64,000 bases of DNA from Apostichopus parvimensis (Eukaryota; Echinodermata; Holothuroidea; Aspidochirotida; Stichopodidae): the NCBI GenBank assembly GCA_000934455.1, contig KN888914.1, forward strand, positions 1 to 64,000, given 5' to 3'. The translations under genes and the position numbers were made by a program. Shown one piece after another: positions 25,901 through 33,935 of this stretch (the stretch's first letter is position 1; each line of letters opens with the position of its first letter). Below the pieces are notes generated by a model. It was not told the DNA's origin. It worked only from the letters and a program-made list of their open reading frames with translations, and made no database searches.

Positions 25901-27420
25901 TAGTGCCCACAAATGATCACTTTTAAGTTTATCCCACCCACTTTACCGCCCGTCTACTTCTCATTTCTTATAAACACCCTCTTTCCTCCCATAGTTAATA
26001 TGACCCACTAAAGGTTTCAGTAAATACCAGTCGACTAAAACTTAAGACCCCTGGGCAATTGTTACCCCCTCCTTGAAATTTATCCAAAACAACAGTTGCT
26101 CACCACATCTACTATTATATATATGTTTTTTCCCTGAAGGATTCCCTCATTGGGTATTCACATCACCCCCCCCCCCTCATCATGTCATATCAGGCATGGG
26201 TCTTCCATCCCCACCATCAATGGTATCTTAACCCAGTTGACACATAACAGAAGAGCATGTATGTTTGGATGAATTGTGTCAACTTATGATTTTATCAAGC
26301 AGCAACCAAAGTAAAAGATCAATGCTGATTGCAAATTTGTTTGTAGTTATTCTTATTTCATGTACAAAAGATTAATTTTAATTAAAATGTGAATTGCTCT
26401 ATTTTAGATGATTTTCAATAGCAGCGACCCATTTTACTGTTTTTTTCGCAGGTAGTGGAAAATTTCATTGTTCGCCATGGATGGGTAGGTTCTGAGCCCA
26501 CGTTAGAACGCCACCTGATCAATACATTAATAATTGTTGGTATAGCACTTGGTGTTTCCATGAGTACGGAGTGTCTAGGACTGGTGTTAATCCTGAATGT
26601 AAGTATATCGTTGATTATCTTGGCCTTAAGTGTTGCTCTAGTAAACATTTACAATCCTTCAATCCTGTACCTATTAAGATCTGTAAATATTTATAGTTAT
26701 TTCAGCAACCTTGGTGTACGACATATTTACGTTTGTTAAGGTAAAGTTGATGAAGGCATGGTGTCCAAACGAAAAGCTGCAAAATCCCATGCTGCATTCA
26801 GGCTGGAATGATTAATATCAAAACTACAGAAATGAGTATCACAGCAACTAGCCAGACTGCAGGATACTGCAGAGTCCTTCTTGATATAGTGTCTTTAATG
26901 ACACGCACGTGCATGAAAGGTCATGTCCTATGGAGCCAGGCTGCAGGATGCTGGTCACATCAAAGTCCTTCTTGACATAGTGTCATTAATGACCAGCCTG
27001 CACGTGCATGAAAGGTCATGTCCTATGCATCCAGGCTGCAGTCACATCAGAGTCCTTCTTGACATAGTGTCTTTAATGACCGGCATTGTGGACAGTCAGA
27101 TAAATTAATTGATATCCTGTGAATCACTTTTCTGCTTAGAGTTAATAATATTTTTCTTTTCACATAATTAGGGTATCTTTGGTGCGGTCCCTCTCATCAT
27201 GATCCTACCGGCTGCGTGCTACATCCGATGGGAAGGAGGGAATTGGTACGGTTGGCAGAAGCTTCCAGCCATCTGCCTCCTGGTGGTTGGCATTGCAGTA
27301 GTCATATCCGGTATCGTAACAATCTTTGTGGACCACACGGTGGCAGAATGCAAGACCGGAGAGGCCTTTGATTACTGTAATGAGACCAACATCCAACTAG
27401 ACAGGCAGATATCTTCATGA
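1905..27420 (+). CDS. SLC38A11: SLC38A11-like sodium-coupled neutral amino acid transporter, 12 coding exons
   Basis: Multi-pass membrane transporter of the SLC38 (SNAT) branch of the amino acid/auxin permease superfamily. The family moves neutral amino acids, often with sodium; the substrate of SLC38A11 itself is poorly known. Coding exons: 1905-1988, 6515-6647, 17877-17951, 18416-18550, 18984-19049, 20650-20750, 23209-23282, 23984-24054, 24808-24969, 25579-25691, 26452-26598, 27172-27420. They sum to 1410 bases (469 residues plus TGA), every junction keeps frame, and all introns are GT-AG. Seen: a soluble acidic N-terminus, the TM1 signature GGSVNLANSILGSGIIG (residues 57-73), then about eleven hydrophobic segments, AFVCHHN (247-253), TYPLEC in exon 10, STECLG in exon 11, LPAACYIRW in exon 12 and a possible N-glycosylation site (NET) near the end. 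As recalled, human SLC38A11 shares the CHHN, TYP-EC and ACYL blocks. SLC38A7/A8-type relatives are the alternative. The start is the first ATG in a small exon; untranslated 5' exons are unknown. An assembly gap lies in intron 8. Confidence 0.93.
1989..6514 (+). other. Intron 1 of the SLC38A11-like gene
   Basis: A 4.5-kb intron between phase-0 splice sites (donor GTAAGT at 1989). It holds one 71-bp TTAA-flanked MITE derivative (2974-3044), a purine-rich stretch near 4.48-4.53 kb and otherwise unremarkable AT-rich sequence. No further exon or RNA gene was recognised. Confidence 0.7.
2974..3044 (+). mobile_element. Deleted copy of a TTAA-flanked MITE
   Basis: The element starts AGGGTGTGAAGACTCGC and ends GGCGAGTCTCCAATGCCC, directly flanked on both sides by TTAA. 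These ends match the 360-bp copies at 53918-54277 and 62319-62678, but the middle is missing, leaving 71 bp. TTAA target duplications suggest piggyBac-like mobilisation; that assignment is an inference. Confidence 0.7.
6758..6941 (+). mobile_element. Truncated copy of the TTAA-flanked MITE
   Basis: Starts after TTAA with AGGGTGAAGACTCGCGC and follows the left half of the full copy at 53918-54277 closely: the CTGACCTAGTTT block, the ACACACAGCTTGCTACCG block, then the run to CGGTCAATAC. Similarity stops around 6941. An inverted match to the GAATGAGGTGTAAC block occurs near 7618-7637, so this may be a rearranged or nested insertion. The right terminus was not found. Confidence 0.6.
8522..9487. 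repeat. 10-bp satellite inside an inverted-repeat-bounded unit
   Basis: From 8522 to about 8860 the sequence is built from a 10-bp monomer, GAATGACAGC or GAATGACAAC. It is broken three times by a roughly 30-bp segment containing TTTGTACAGGGTTAATTATC, giving a higher-order repeat. The left edge, ACTAAAACGAATGACAGCG, recurs inverted at 9463-9487 (GTCATTC...TTTTAGT), and part of that inverted edge recurs at 9544-9558. This could be a non-autonomous DNA element with a satellite in one arm, or a satellite with stray inverted monomers. The minus-strand ORF across it is only repeat. Confidence 0.55.
11995..13538. repeat. Left copy of a near-identical 1.54-kb duplication abutting a gap
   Basis: This segment is repeated almost base for base at 13589-15129. 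The differences I noticed are one GGA unit in a GAGGAGGAGG run and a T/C change in the TCACT(T/C)TGGAGAGC region. The copy ends exactly where a 50-N gap begins. An unmerged overlap between two contig ends, probably two alleles, is the likeliest explanation. Confidence 0.85.
13539..13588. other. Assembly gap of 50 N
   Basis: Exactly 50 unknown bases lie between two near-identical 1.54-kb segments. The round size and duplicated flanks suggest a scaffolding placeholder, so its true length may be negative (an overlap). Confidence 0.95.
13589..15129. repeat. Right copy of the 1.54-kb duplication
   Basis: Begins immediately after the 50-N gap with the same bases as position 11995 and stays parallel to 15129 (ending GCCTAGTTG), then continues into unique sequence. 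It is probably the true continuation of the locus, with 11995-13538 being the same DNA read on another contig. Confidence 0.85.
16070..16512. repeat. Minisatellite of about 64 bp, seven units
   Basis: Tandem units contain GGCAGAGAATGGTCACTTGG, CAACTGTCAGGAATCATAG and TTGAGGTGTAGGTTG. Starts of successive units at 16081, 16145 and 16209 give a 64-bp period. Units differ by single substitutions. It lies within intron 2 of the transporter gene and is noncoding. Confidence 0.85.
19050..20649 (+). other. Intron 5 of the SLC38A11-like gene
   Basis: A 1.6-kb intron. It contains three copies of a roughly 75-bp unit (about 20156-20350) around TTGGGTTGTACCATTA and AGTCAATGGTGTT, interleaved with G-rich tracts, and a degenerate hammerhead-like repeat motif near 20483. 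No exon was seen. Confidence 0.6.
20751..23208 (+). other. Intron 6 of the SLC38A11-like gene
   Basis: A 2.46-kb intron holding the 21-bp minisatellite, then AT-rich unique sequence, and two repeat remnants with CTGAAGAAG-type motifs, one on the minus strand (about 22791-22826) and one on the plus strand (about 22960-22995). No exon was recognised. Confidence 0.6.
20801..21307. repeat. 21-bp minisatellite in intron 6
   Basis: About two dozen units of the type GGGCTGAGAAATCTGCTGCT, mostly 21 bp long. Because 21 is a multiple of three, several frames stay open on the minus strand and give low-complexity ORFs rich in FLSP-S or QISQP repeats. They have no family similarity and lie wholly inside an intron of the transporter gene, so I treat them as noncoding. 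Confidence 0.9.
24217..24496. other. Assembly gap of 280 N in intron 8
   Basis: 280 unknown bases between coding exons 8 and 9 of the transporter gene. Exons 8 and 9 join in frame (TTT G + CA, giving the conserved AFVCHHN block), so no coding sequence is expected to be missing. Confidence 0.95.
25241..25545. repeat. AT-rich minisatellite of about 36 bp in intron 9
   Basis: Eight or so imperfect tandem units of the form CTTTACATAAATTCAATACA followed by TATTCAGTGT, ending just before the acceptor of coding exon 10. No coding potential. Confidence 0.8.
26838..27094. repeat. Tandem repeat of about 100 bp in intron 11
   Basis: Nearly three copies of a unit containing CCAGGCTGCAGGATGCTG, GTCCTTCTTGACATAGTGTC and GTGCATGAAAGGTCATGTCC lie between coding exons 11 and 12 of the transporter gene. 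Noncoding. Confidence 0.75.
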
Positions 27421-27690
27421 ATGGTACTTAATCGTCACCAGGAACCCCAGTGTAGAGGATCCACCTCCCCCTCCACTCTACCCCTGTCTCCTCGTGTTAC
27501 ACCTTAGATGGACCATTCTGCTGAAGTCATAGGAAATCAATTTAATTTGTTTTTAAGAGAGCAATGGTCAAAATGTCATGTCATAACCAGCTTGAAGTAA
27601 AAGGTTATCAAAATTGTAGGCAAATATGCTAGAATGTTAAATAATGGTCACAATTATACTGCTGCTTCATCAAGTAGGTTTTTTGCATCC

Positions 27691-27696
27691 AATAAA
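27691..27696 (+). terminator. Polyadenylation signal candidate of the SLC38A11-like gene
   Basis: An AATAAA hexamer lies about 270 bases after the TGA stop, in an AT-rich 3' flank. It is the first canonical hexamer after the stop that I noticed. Cleavage would be expected 10-30 bases further on. Not confirmed by transcript data. Confidence 0.55.
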
Positions 27697-29559
27697 AGCA
27701 TTTATATTTATTGGTATTAATCGATGCAGTATATCTGTCTGATTTACTCAGTCTTGGAATAGTATGGTGGAGGTTCAGAACCTACAGGACACACTTTGAT
27801 GATTTTAGCAAAAATATAATAGTATTACTTTAATCTGGTCGTACAACAAAACAGGATACGAACTTTTGTCAGAGAGAGAGGGGGAAGGGGGAGGGGAGTG
27901 GAGGGGTAGGGGAGGGGTGATGAGACCATGCAGCTTGTGAGGGAAAGACATATTTGCCAGTCTAAATAATTAGTTTATTGGCTTTTGAAAGTAACAGACA
28001 TAGAGAGGATTTATAAAGAGATAAATATATTTATAGAGAGATTGAGTAAAGTGGAGGAGAGTGTCCAAGAGTGCAGGAGCATTATAGTTATATATAGATG
28101 ATGAAGAATATTAATTTGTAATTAATATATCCAATTGTGCTAACTCTGGTGAATGCATTGAAATCAATTCCCAAATGTTTTACAGCTATGCTACAAATTT
28201 AATTTACCTTCTTTTCATCAATAACTGGAGGTGTGGATATTTGAGTGTATCACAGTGGTTTGATGGTTCTATGTTTCAGGATGATGGTCAAATGGTCAAA
28301 TGGTCAAATGACCAAGCTTAAGCACCCCTCATCTAGAGACAATGATATCTTGAAGGTAAATGGGAGTCTCATTATTCATCCGTAAGTAAAAAGCGATTGA
28401 TGGAAATTCAATATGGGCTATGAAATTAGTAAATTTGTATTGATTTGTGTTGACTTTACATATATATAGCTGCAATTAATCTCAGCTTAGGTTCAAGCTG
28501 TTTCAACAAACAGAAGGCCAAATTATTCAGGGCTTTATAGTAAACAAATTTGGGGATATTGCGGTGACAGTACATAAAATCTGGAGAGATTCACTGAATT
28601 TAGCAACGTTAATCATGTGTAAAATTAGCAAAATGAAACATTCCAAAAAAAAAAAAAAGTTCCTTTCCTGTTGTGTGCAATAGCATTAACTGCAATTTGT
28701 CATTGTGTGTCAAAGTTATTATTTATATTTGTTTGCAAGATATTTATCGTTGTGATTGCATAGTTGTTTCATAACAAGTTATTTATTTGTTTATCATTTG
28801 CATATTCATAAGGTTTAATGGAAAGACAACAGTTCCTTTAATAGTATCATGTCATGAAATTTTTGTTCTTACCATTTTTTTATATGTTATTTAATGATTT
28901 AGTTTGCATACAGTACTTAATACTGTAACACGTGTTGATGTGAGTTCTCAAATACTGTAGAAAAAATGTAGAGGAGTTAATATTATCGAGGCTGGTCAGA
29001 ACCCTAAATTGATCATAGCCAGCTCAGGTCATTTTAAGTCAACAGAGTTCAAAATCTGAAGCCTTGTAAACACTGTAACTCCAAAACTAAAGCTTTTACC
29101 TAACTCGATATGTGCTACATGGATTAACCTCATTGAGTAGAAGTACCCGGATGTTTTCTGTGGAAGTTAATGGTCATTTTAGGTCAACAGAGGTCAAACT
29201 GAAAACCTTGTTAACACCAAAAAGGAACACTCAAATTTATTTGATAATTGGTATGGGGGAGGGGGTGGGGGGGTGGGGAGGGGACAAAAGTCCTGTCAAT
29301 GACCTGATTTTGCATGATTAAGTATAAGCTATATTAAAGTTTACATTAACTAGTAAAGCATATTTGAAGCAACTGTTGTTATCATTCTCTAACAAGTCTT
29401 TGCCCCCCCCCCCTCCTTATACAAAAGATAAGGGGTACTAAACTCATCTCTCTGATTCAGTGGATCTAAATGGAGTTGATATTTTGGCAGTTCTAATTGG
29501 ATGTATTTTGTGTATATGCATAATATATTGAATTTTTTGTATGGATGTTTCTTGTCTTT

Positions 29560-29665
29560 TACTGGAGGACTAGTAAAAGGTAAGCAGAAGTTGGGATTGA
29601 ACCTGGGACCTTGTGATGCAAAAAAAATTTCTTTACCACTAGACCATAAGGTGAGACTGTGATTT
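29560..29665 (-). other. tRNA-like segment with A and B box matches
   Basis: On the minus strand, TGGTCTAGTGGTAAAG resembles a pol III A box and GGTTCAATCCC is a good B box about 40 bases later. A run of eight T lies between them, where an anticodon arm would be, and the ends do not pair as an acceptor stem. It is better read as a tRNA-derived (SINE-like) or decayed tRNA segment than as a working tRNA gene. Confidence 0.5.
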
Positions 29666-29740
29666 AGGATGCTTTTTAAATATTTAAAGATCCAGTTGTT
29701 TGGACTTAGGCGTTTTTTCAAAACATTTCCTCCCCTGATC

Positions 29741-30010
29741 CTTGTCAGGGAGAGGGGAGGCGCGGAACTCACCTAGTCCACTTGGAACCTTGTCTGGGGG
29801 AGGGGTGCCGCGATACTCACCTTGTCCGCTTGGAACCTTGTCTGGGGGGGGGTGCCGCGGTACTCACCTTATCCACTTGGGAACCTTGTCAGGGAGAGGG
29901 GTGCCGCGGAACCCACCTAGTCCGCTTGCCACCCTGGCCACTTTGCATCAGGGAGAGGGGGCCATCGGAACCCACCCTGGCCACTTGGGAACCTTGTCAG
30001 GGAGGGGGAT
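29741..30010. repeat. GC-rich minisatellite of about 57 bp
   Basis: About five imperfect units built from CTTGGAACCTTGTC, AGGGAGAGGGG, TGCCGCGGAAC and TCACCTAGTCCGCTTG. The GC content contrasts sharply with the AT-rich surroundings. Overlapping ORFs in two frames are products of the repeat and are not taken as genes. Confidence 0.8.
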
Positions 30011-30049
30011 ATCCTTTTACATTGATTACTCACCCAAGAACAAAACCAA

Positions 30050-30122
30050 GCCAGGGCTTGAACCGAGCTGATCAGAAACTACTAATCAACGGAACTACCC
30101 ATTACACCATTTTGGTTCCCAA
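30050..30122 (-). other. Second tRNA-like segment
   Basis: On the minus strand, ATGGTGTAATGGGTAGTTCC resembles an A box and GGTTCAAGCCC is a consensus B box. The outer ends (GGGAACCAAAA and CTTGGTTTTG) do not form a convincing acceptor stem. Its sequence differs from both the upstream segment and the tandem array, so three tRNA-like types lie within 1.5 kb, all in the same orientation. Confidence 0.5.
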
Positions 30123-30184
30123 AGAAATAAACTTCGTTTCTTACCTTTATACTTCCACCTGATCCAAACAACAGAAAATTAAAA

Positions 30185-31010
30185 GGCTCTAGCTGGACTT
30201 GAACCGCAGACATGGAGTTTGTCTGACTCTCTCCAGTCCAGAGCACTACCGACTGCGCCACAGTAACTGTTGATAAATATTGCTCGTTTCTAATATTTCA
30301 ACTTCAGAATGGAAGGAGGAAAAGAGCAGAAAATAAAAAATGATCTCTCTGGTGTTTGAACCCTAGACATGGAGTTTGTCTGACTCTCTCCAGTCCAGAG
30401 CACTACCAACTGCGCCACAGTAACTGTTGAGAATTATTGCTCGTTTCTAATATATCAACTTCAGAATGGAAGGAGGAAAAGAGCAGAAAATTAAAAATGA
30501 TCTCTCTGTTGTTTGAACCCTAGACATGGAGATTATCTGACTCTCTCCAGTCCAGAGCACTACCAACTGCGCCACAGTAACTGTTGAGAGTTAATGCTCG
30601 TTTCTAATATTTCAACCTCAGAATGGAAGGAGGAAAAGAGCAGAAAATAAAAAATAATCTCTCTGGTGTTTGAACCCTAGACATGGAGTTTATCTGACTC
30701 TCTCCAGTCCAGAGCACTACCAACTGCGCCACAGTAACTGTCGAGAAATAATGCTCGTTTCTAATATATCAACTTCAGAATGGAAGGAGGAAAAGAGCAG
30801 AAAATTTAAAATCTCTCTTGTGTTTGAACCCTAGACATGGAGTTTATCTGACTCTCTCTGTTACAGAGCTCTACCAACTGCCCCACAGTAACTGTTGAGA
30901 AATAATACTTGTTTCTAATATTTTTAAACTTTAGAATGGAAGGAGGAAAAGTTTTGAAAATTTGGGTTTGAACCCTAGACAAGTTGTTTGTCATATTCTT
31001 TCAGTTACAA
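30185..31010 (-). repeat. Tandem array of ~157-bp units with tRNA-like A and B boxes
   Basis: Six units. Equivalent points fall at 30197, 30354, 30511, 30668, 30822 and 30966, so the period is 157, 157, 157, 154 and 144 bp. On the minus strand each better-preserved unit reads TGGCGCAGT(C/T)GGTAGTGC (A box) and, about 40 bases on, GGTTCAA plus variants (B box). Unit 1 has the consensus GGTTCAAGTCC; the others have GGTTCAAACAC. The rest of the unit (ATTCTGAAGTTGA, CTTTTCCTCC) is unrelated to tRNA. Acceptor and T stems do not pair well, so working tRNAs are unlikely. A tandemly amplified tRNA-derived SINE head is the simplest reading. Confidence 0.75.
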
Positions 31011-33675
31011 GCTTAATGAGTACAATATATCTTCTGTTTTTCATGGAGGGAAAGATCATTTGAGTTCAAATTCTGAAAACCTTGCAAACTAAGTAACTTC
31101 AAAAGCAAATTGGATGAATTTCATGCTACTTCATAAGTTAAAGGAACCCTGTTGATTTTCATTGAGTTCAAAGGTCATCGGAGGTCACCATTTTTCAAAT
31201 TCTGACTTAACTTCATATTTTGATGTGCACAGTTTACTTTCAGTTGTTTGCATATAAGGTAGGGTAAGGCATCGCTAGGCCTCCTGTTTAAGGGGTAAAT
31301 TAAGGGGTAAATTAAATGATTCCTTGAAGTAATAATATTGAAGTAATGAGAGGAAACCATTGACAGCTTTCTCCTGTTTATCTCATTCACAGTGGGAATA
31401 TTTGCATTCTAGTATGCCACGTATTGCAAGTGTATGTAAACATATTGTGCATGTTGCCTTGAAGGTTATCTTCAATACTCCTTGATCGTAAAGTTGCTCG
31501 CCAAAAAAACAAGTGATGTTTGTTTGCTTCCTTGTTGGTTTCTCAGAATATGGATGTTGAATGAAACGTCACTGGCAGTGTTCTCTTCCTTTGATATTTT
31601 CATGGTTACTATTTCTTTGCTGCCCCAAAAAGTATCTGATCTACTCTATCAGGGCAAGTTCAAAATTGTAGGCCATTTGCAGTCCTTTATTAACATTTTC
31701 ATAAACCGATCGTTATCATAGCTTCAGTAGCTTAAAATGAAATGTTCGCTGCAATCGTTTGAAATGTGATTCTTTGATGGTATTTTATTTTATATCATAA
31801 GCATTCCTTTCTTATTTATAGGGATGTGTTGTCTGTATTCACCAAGCAGTGAATATTATAGAAGTATCATGTCTGCTTTAAGCAATCAGTTTGTAGACAT
31901 TTTCGTATAGTAACAAGATAAACAGGTATTTATATTTAACCCTCCAGAAGTCTGTATTTAAATTTTAGTGCTTTTAAGTAAAGTTGTGAAATTGTAAAAT
32001 GCAACCTGGATTTTTGTGTTCTTTCAACATGACAATTTTTATCCTTCATGCCCCCTTCCATCACCATTCCCCTTCCATCACCTTACCTTTCCCATTACAT
32101 ATCCTACCCTTCCCCATTCCATCTCCCTCCGAAATGATGACAGAAACAATTTAATAATGTGATAAAAATTTATATTATCAATTCTCCTCACCCAAAGGTA
32201 TTTACATAATTTCCAAACAAAATCTAACATGTACAAAAATCTCAAAAATTGTTGTCCAAAATTGAACAGCAGCAATTAAAAAGATGAATGCAGTAGTGAA
32301 ACAGTAACAAATAATCCCCCGCTTCAGTCCCGCCCCACCCCCCTCCCCACAAAAAAGCATCTTTTTTTTGGCATTTATTTTATTTCTCATTGGAAACACA
32401 ACTTCAATGGTATAAGGTACCTCCCTCCCTTACCCATGGGGAGTTGATAGAGGGCCTAAGAGGTAACATCCCTTGCCCATATCATCCTCTTGGCTGATGA
32501 CATTGACTGGACTTTTTGAACCAATTTCACTTCAATTCTTAAAAAAGTCAATAATTTTGCAAACTGATAAAAAATAAAAAATAAATGACAGAACTGTTAG
32601 AATCCAGTGGAATCATTAATTATTTACTAATGAATGAATTATTCCCTAACAAATATTAAACTAATTAAAAATCCTTGAGGATCCTCAATGGTCATTGGCA
32701 AATTGACAAAAACTTGCCAACCAATCCTAAGAAGCTACACCAACCTGGCATATTAAGAAATCCTTCTTGAAGGAACAAACTTGGCAATGACCTTTTTCTT
32801 GGGGGGTCATCTGTGAGAGTAATTGCAAATTCCTTGATCAATGAATGAGAATAAAACATATTTCACCTTTTCTTTCCGGGTAGATGACTGGCAAAATACT
32901 CCAAAATACATCTTTTTAAATCCACCTTGTGTTACAAATGTGGTTTTTCTAAACGACTGTAATATGATATAGAATGGATACGCATGTGGGTTGCATGTCT
33001 CGGATATTGTAAAAGAAAGGTTCCACACCAGGGTTAATCACTCTTGACGATTCATAGGAATTTATCTTTTGTTTGCAGTAAAACAGTAGTGAACAAATGC
33101 CCACTAAGAATATTAAAACTTTAGAAATTTAACAAGATGGATAACATGAAAATACTACTTCATTTACTTAATTATAATAAATTTTGCATAAAAAGCAGTT
33201 CCATCCCATTCAGTTTATAACACATCTCTCTAAGGTTACTATGCACATGATGAAATAAATTGAACATCTTTGTTTATCTGATGCAGGGTTAAATGTAAAA
33301 CCTGTATAAAAACCATGTAACAATGATTGCAAGTGAACGATATATATTCCATTCCATATATAAAATAACATGAAGTTATTCTTCAGTGCCAAAGTTGCCA
33401 AATATTCAGGTTGGAAAGTACAAATCCATCGAGACTAAACTTTTCACTTTGGATGACAATCCTTTTGACCTTTTTAGCTTATTTCGGATCGAAACACGGT
33501 ATAAAACTTGGTTATATTTGCACATGTAATTAAAACATTGAGCATGAAGTATTTGCAAGCCCGAAATATAATCATATGTATGCAAGTAGAGTATATCTTA
33601 GTTACCATAGCAACTCTACATATTGTTTGCATTTATGTGTCTTGTTGCATCTCAGGCGAGGTAAAACAGACTTTG

Positions 33676-33935
33676 TTACGACGGCTTTGAAGAGGGTTGA
33701 TATTTGGTTTTCAATACGTTCATTATCGCATCCATCATGGAATTGATATGCTCGTGAGCTTTAAACAGTTCATTTGGGGACACAGATCTCAGCTCGTCAC
33801 TTAAGCCATTGCTGAGCTTCTCAAGCTGTTCGACTAATTTCACTTTCTTTGTTTCGGAAGATTCCGGCGCTGTATCGTCGTCATGGCGTTTCCTCTTCAA
33901 ACTTAAGCTGGAGGACTCGCCATCTTCCTTTCCTG
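33676..33935 (-). CDS. RIF1: RIF1 terminal exon with the C-terminal helical segment
   Basis: The last 86 codons, including stop (TAA at 33676-33678). After a basic KRKRHDDD stretch, possibly a nuclear localisation signal, comes a helical segment with VEQLEKLSNGL, then NELFKAHEHINSMMDAIMNV. It corresponds to the extreme C-terminus of human RIF1 (SQLFEMHEKL...), where oligomerisation has been proposed. The acceptor is CTTTTCAG at 33936. Confidence 0.93.

Larger units (their letters stand above)
27697..33675. other. Intergenic region and 3' flanks between two convergent genes
   Basis: Tail-to-tail interval between the transporter and RIF1. No protein gene is supported. It contains G-rich tracts near 27.88-27.92 and 29.25-29.28 kb and several copies of a dispersed repeat containing GTCAACAGAGGTCAAA and AACCTTGTAAACAC (about 29.02-29.09, 29.17-29.22 and 31.06-31.11 kb). 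Embedded among these are the GC-rich minisatellite and the tRNA-like tandem array listed separately. The RIF1 3' UTR must occupy the right end, but no canonical minus-strand AATAAA was seen close to its stop. The nearest clear candidate, reading AATAAA on the minus strand, is near 32.37 kb. Confidence 0.6.

Noticed and set aside
29742-30162. Plus-strand ORFs of 109 and 126 codons with G, E and P repeats
   Set aside because: They translate the GC-rich 57-bp minisatellite in two frames; no protein family is recognisable.
30185-31010. Functional tRNA gene cluster
   Set aside because: A and B boxes are present, but acceptor and T stems do not pair and no clean anticodon arm is visible.
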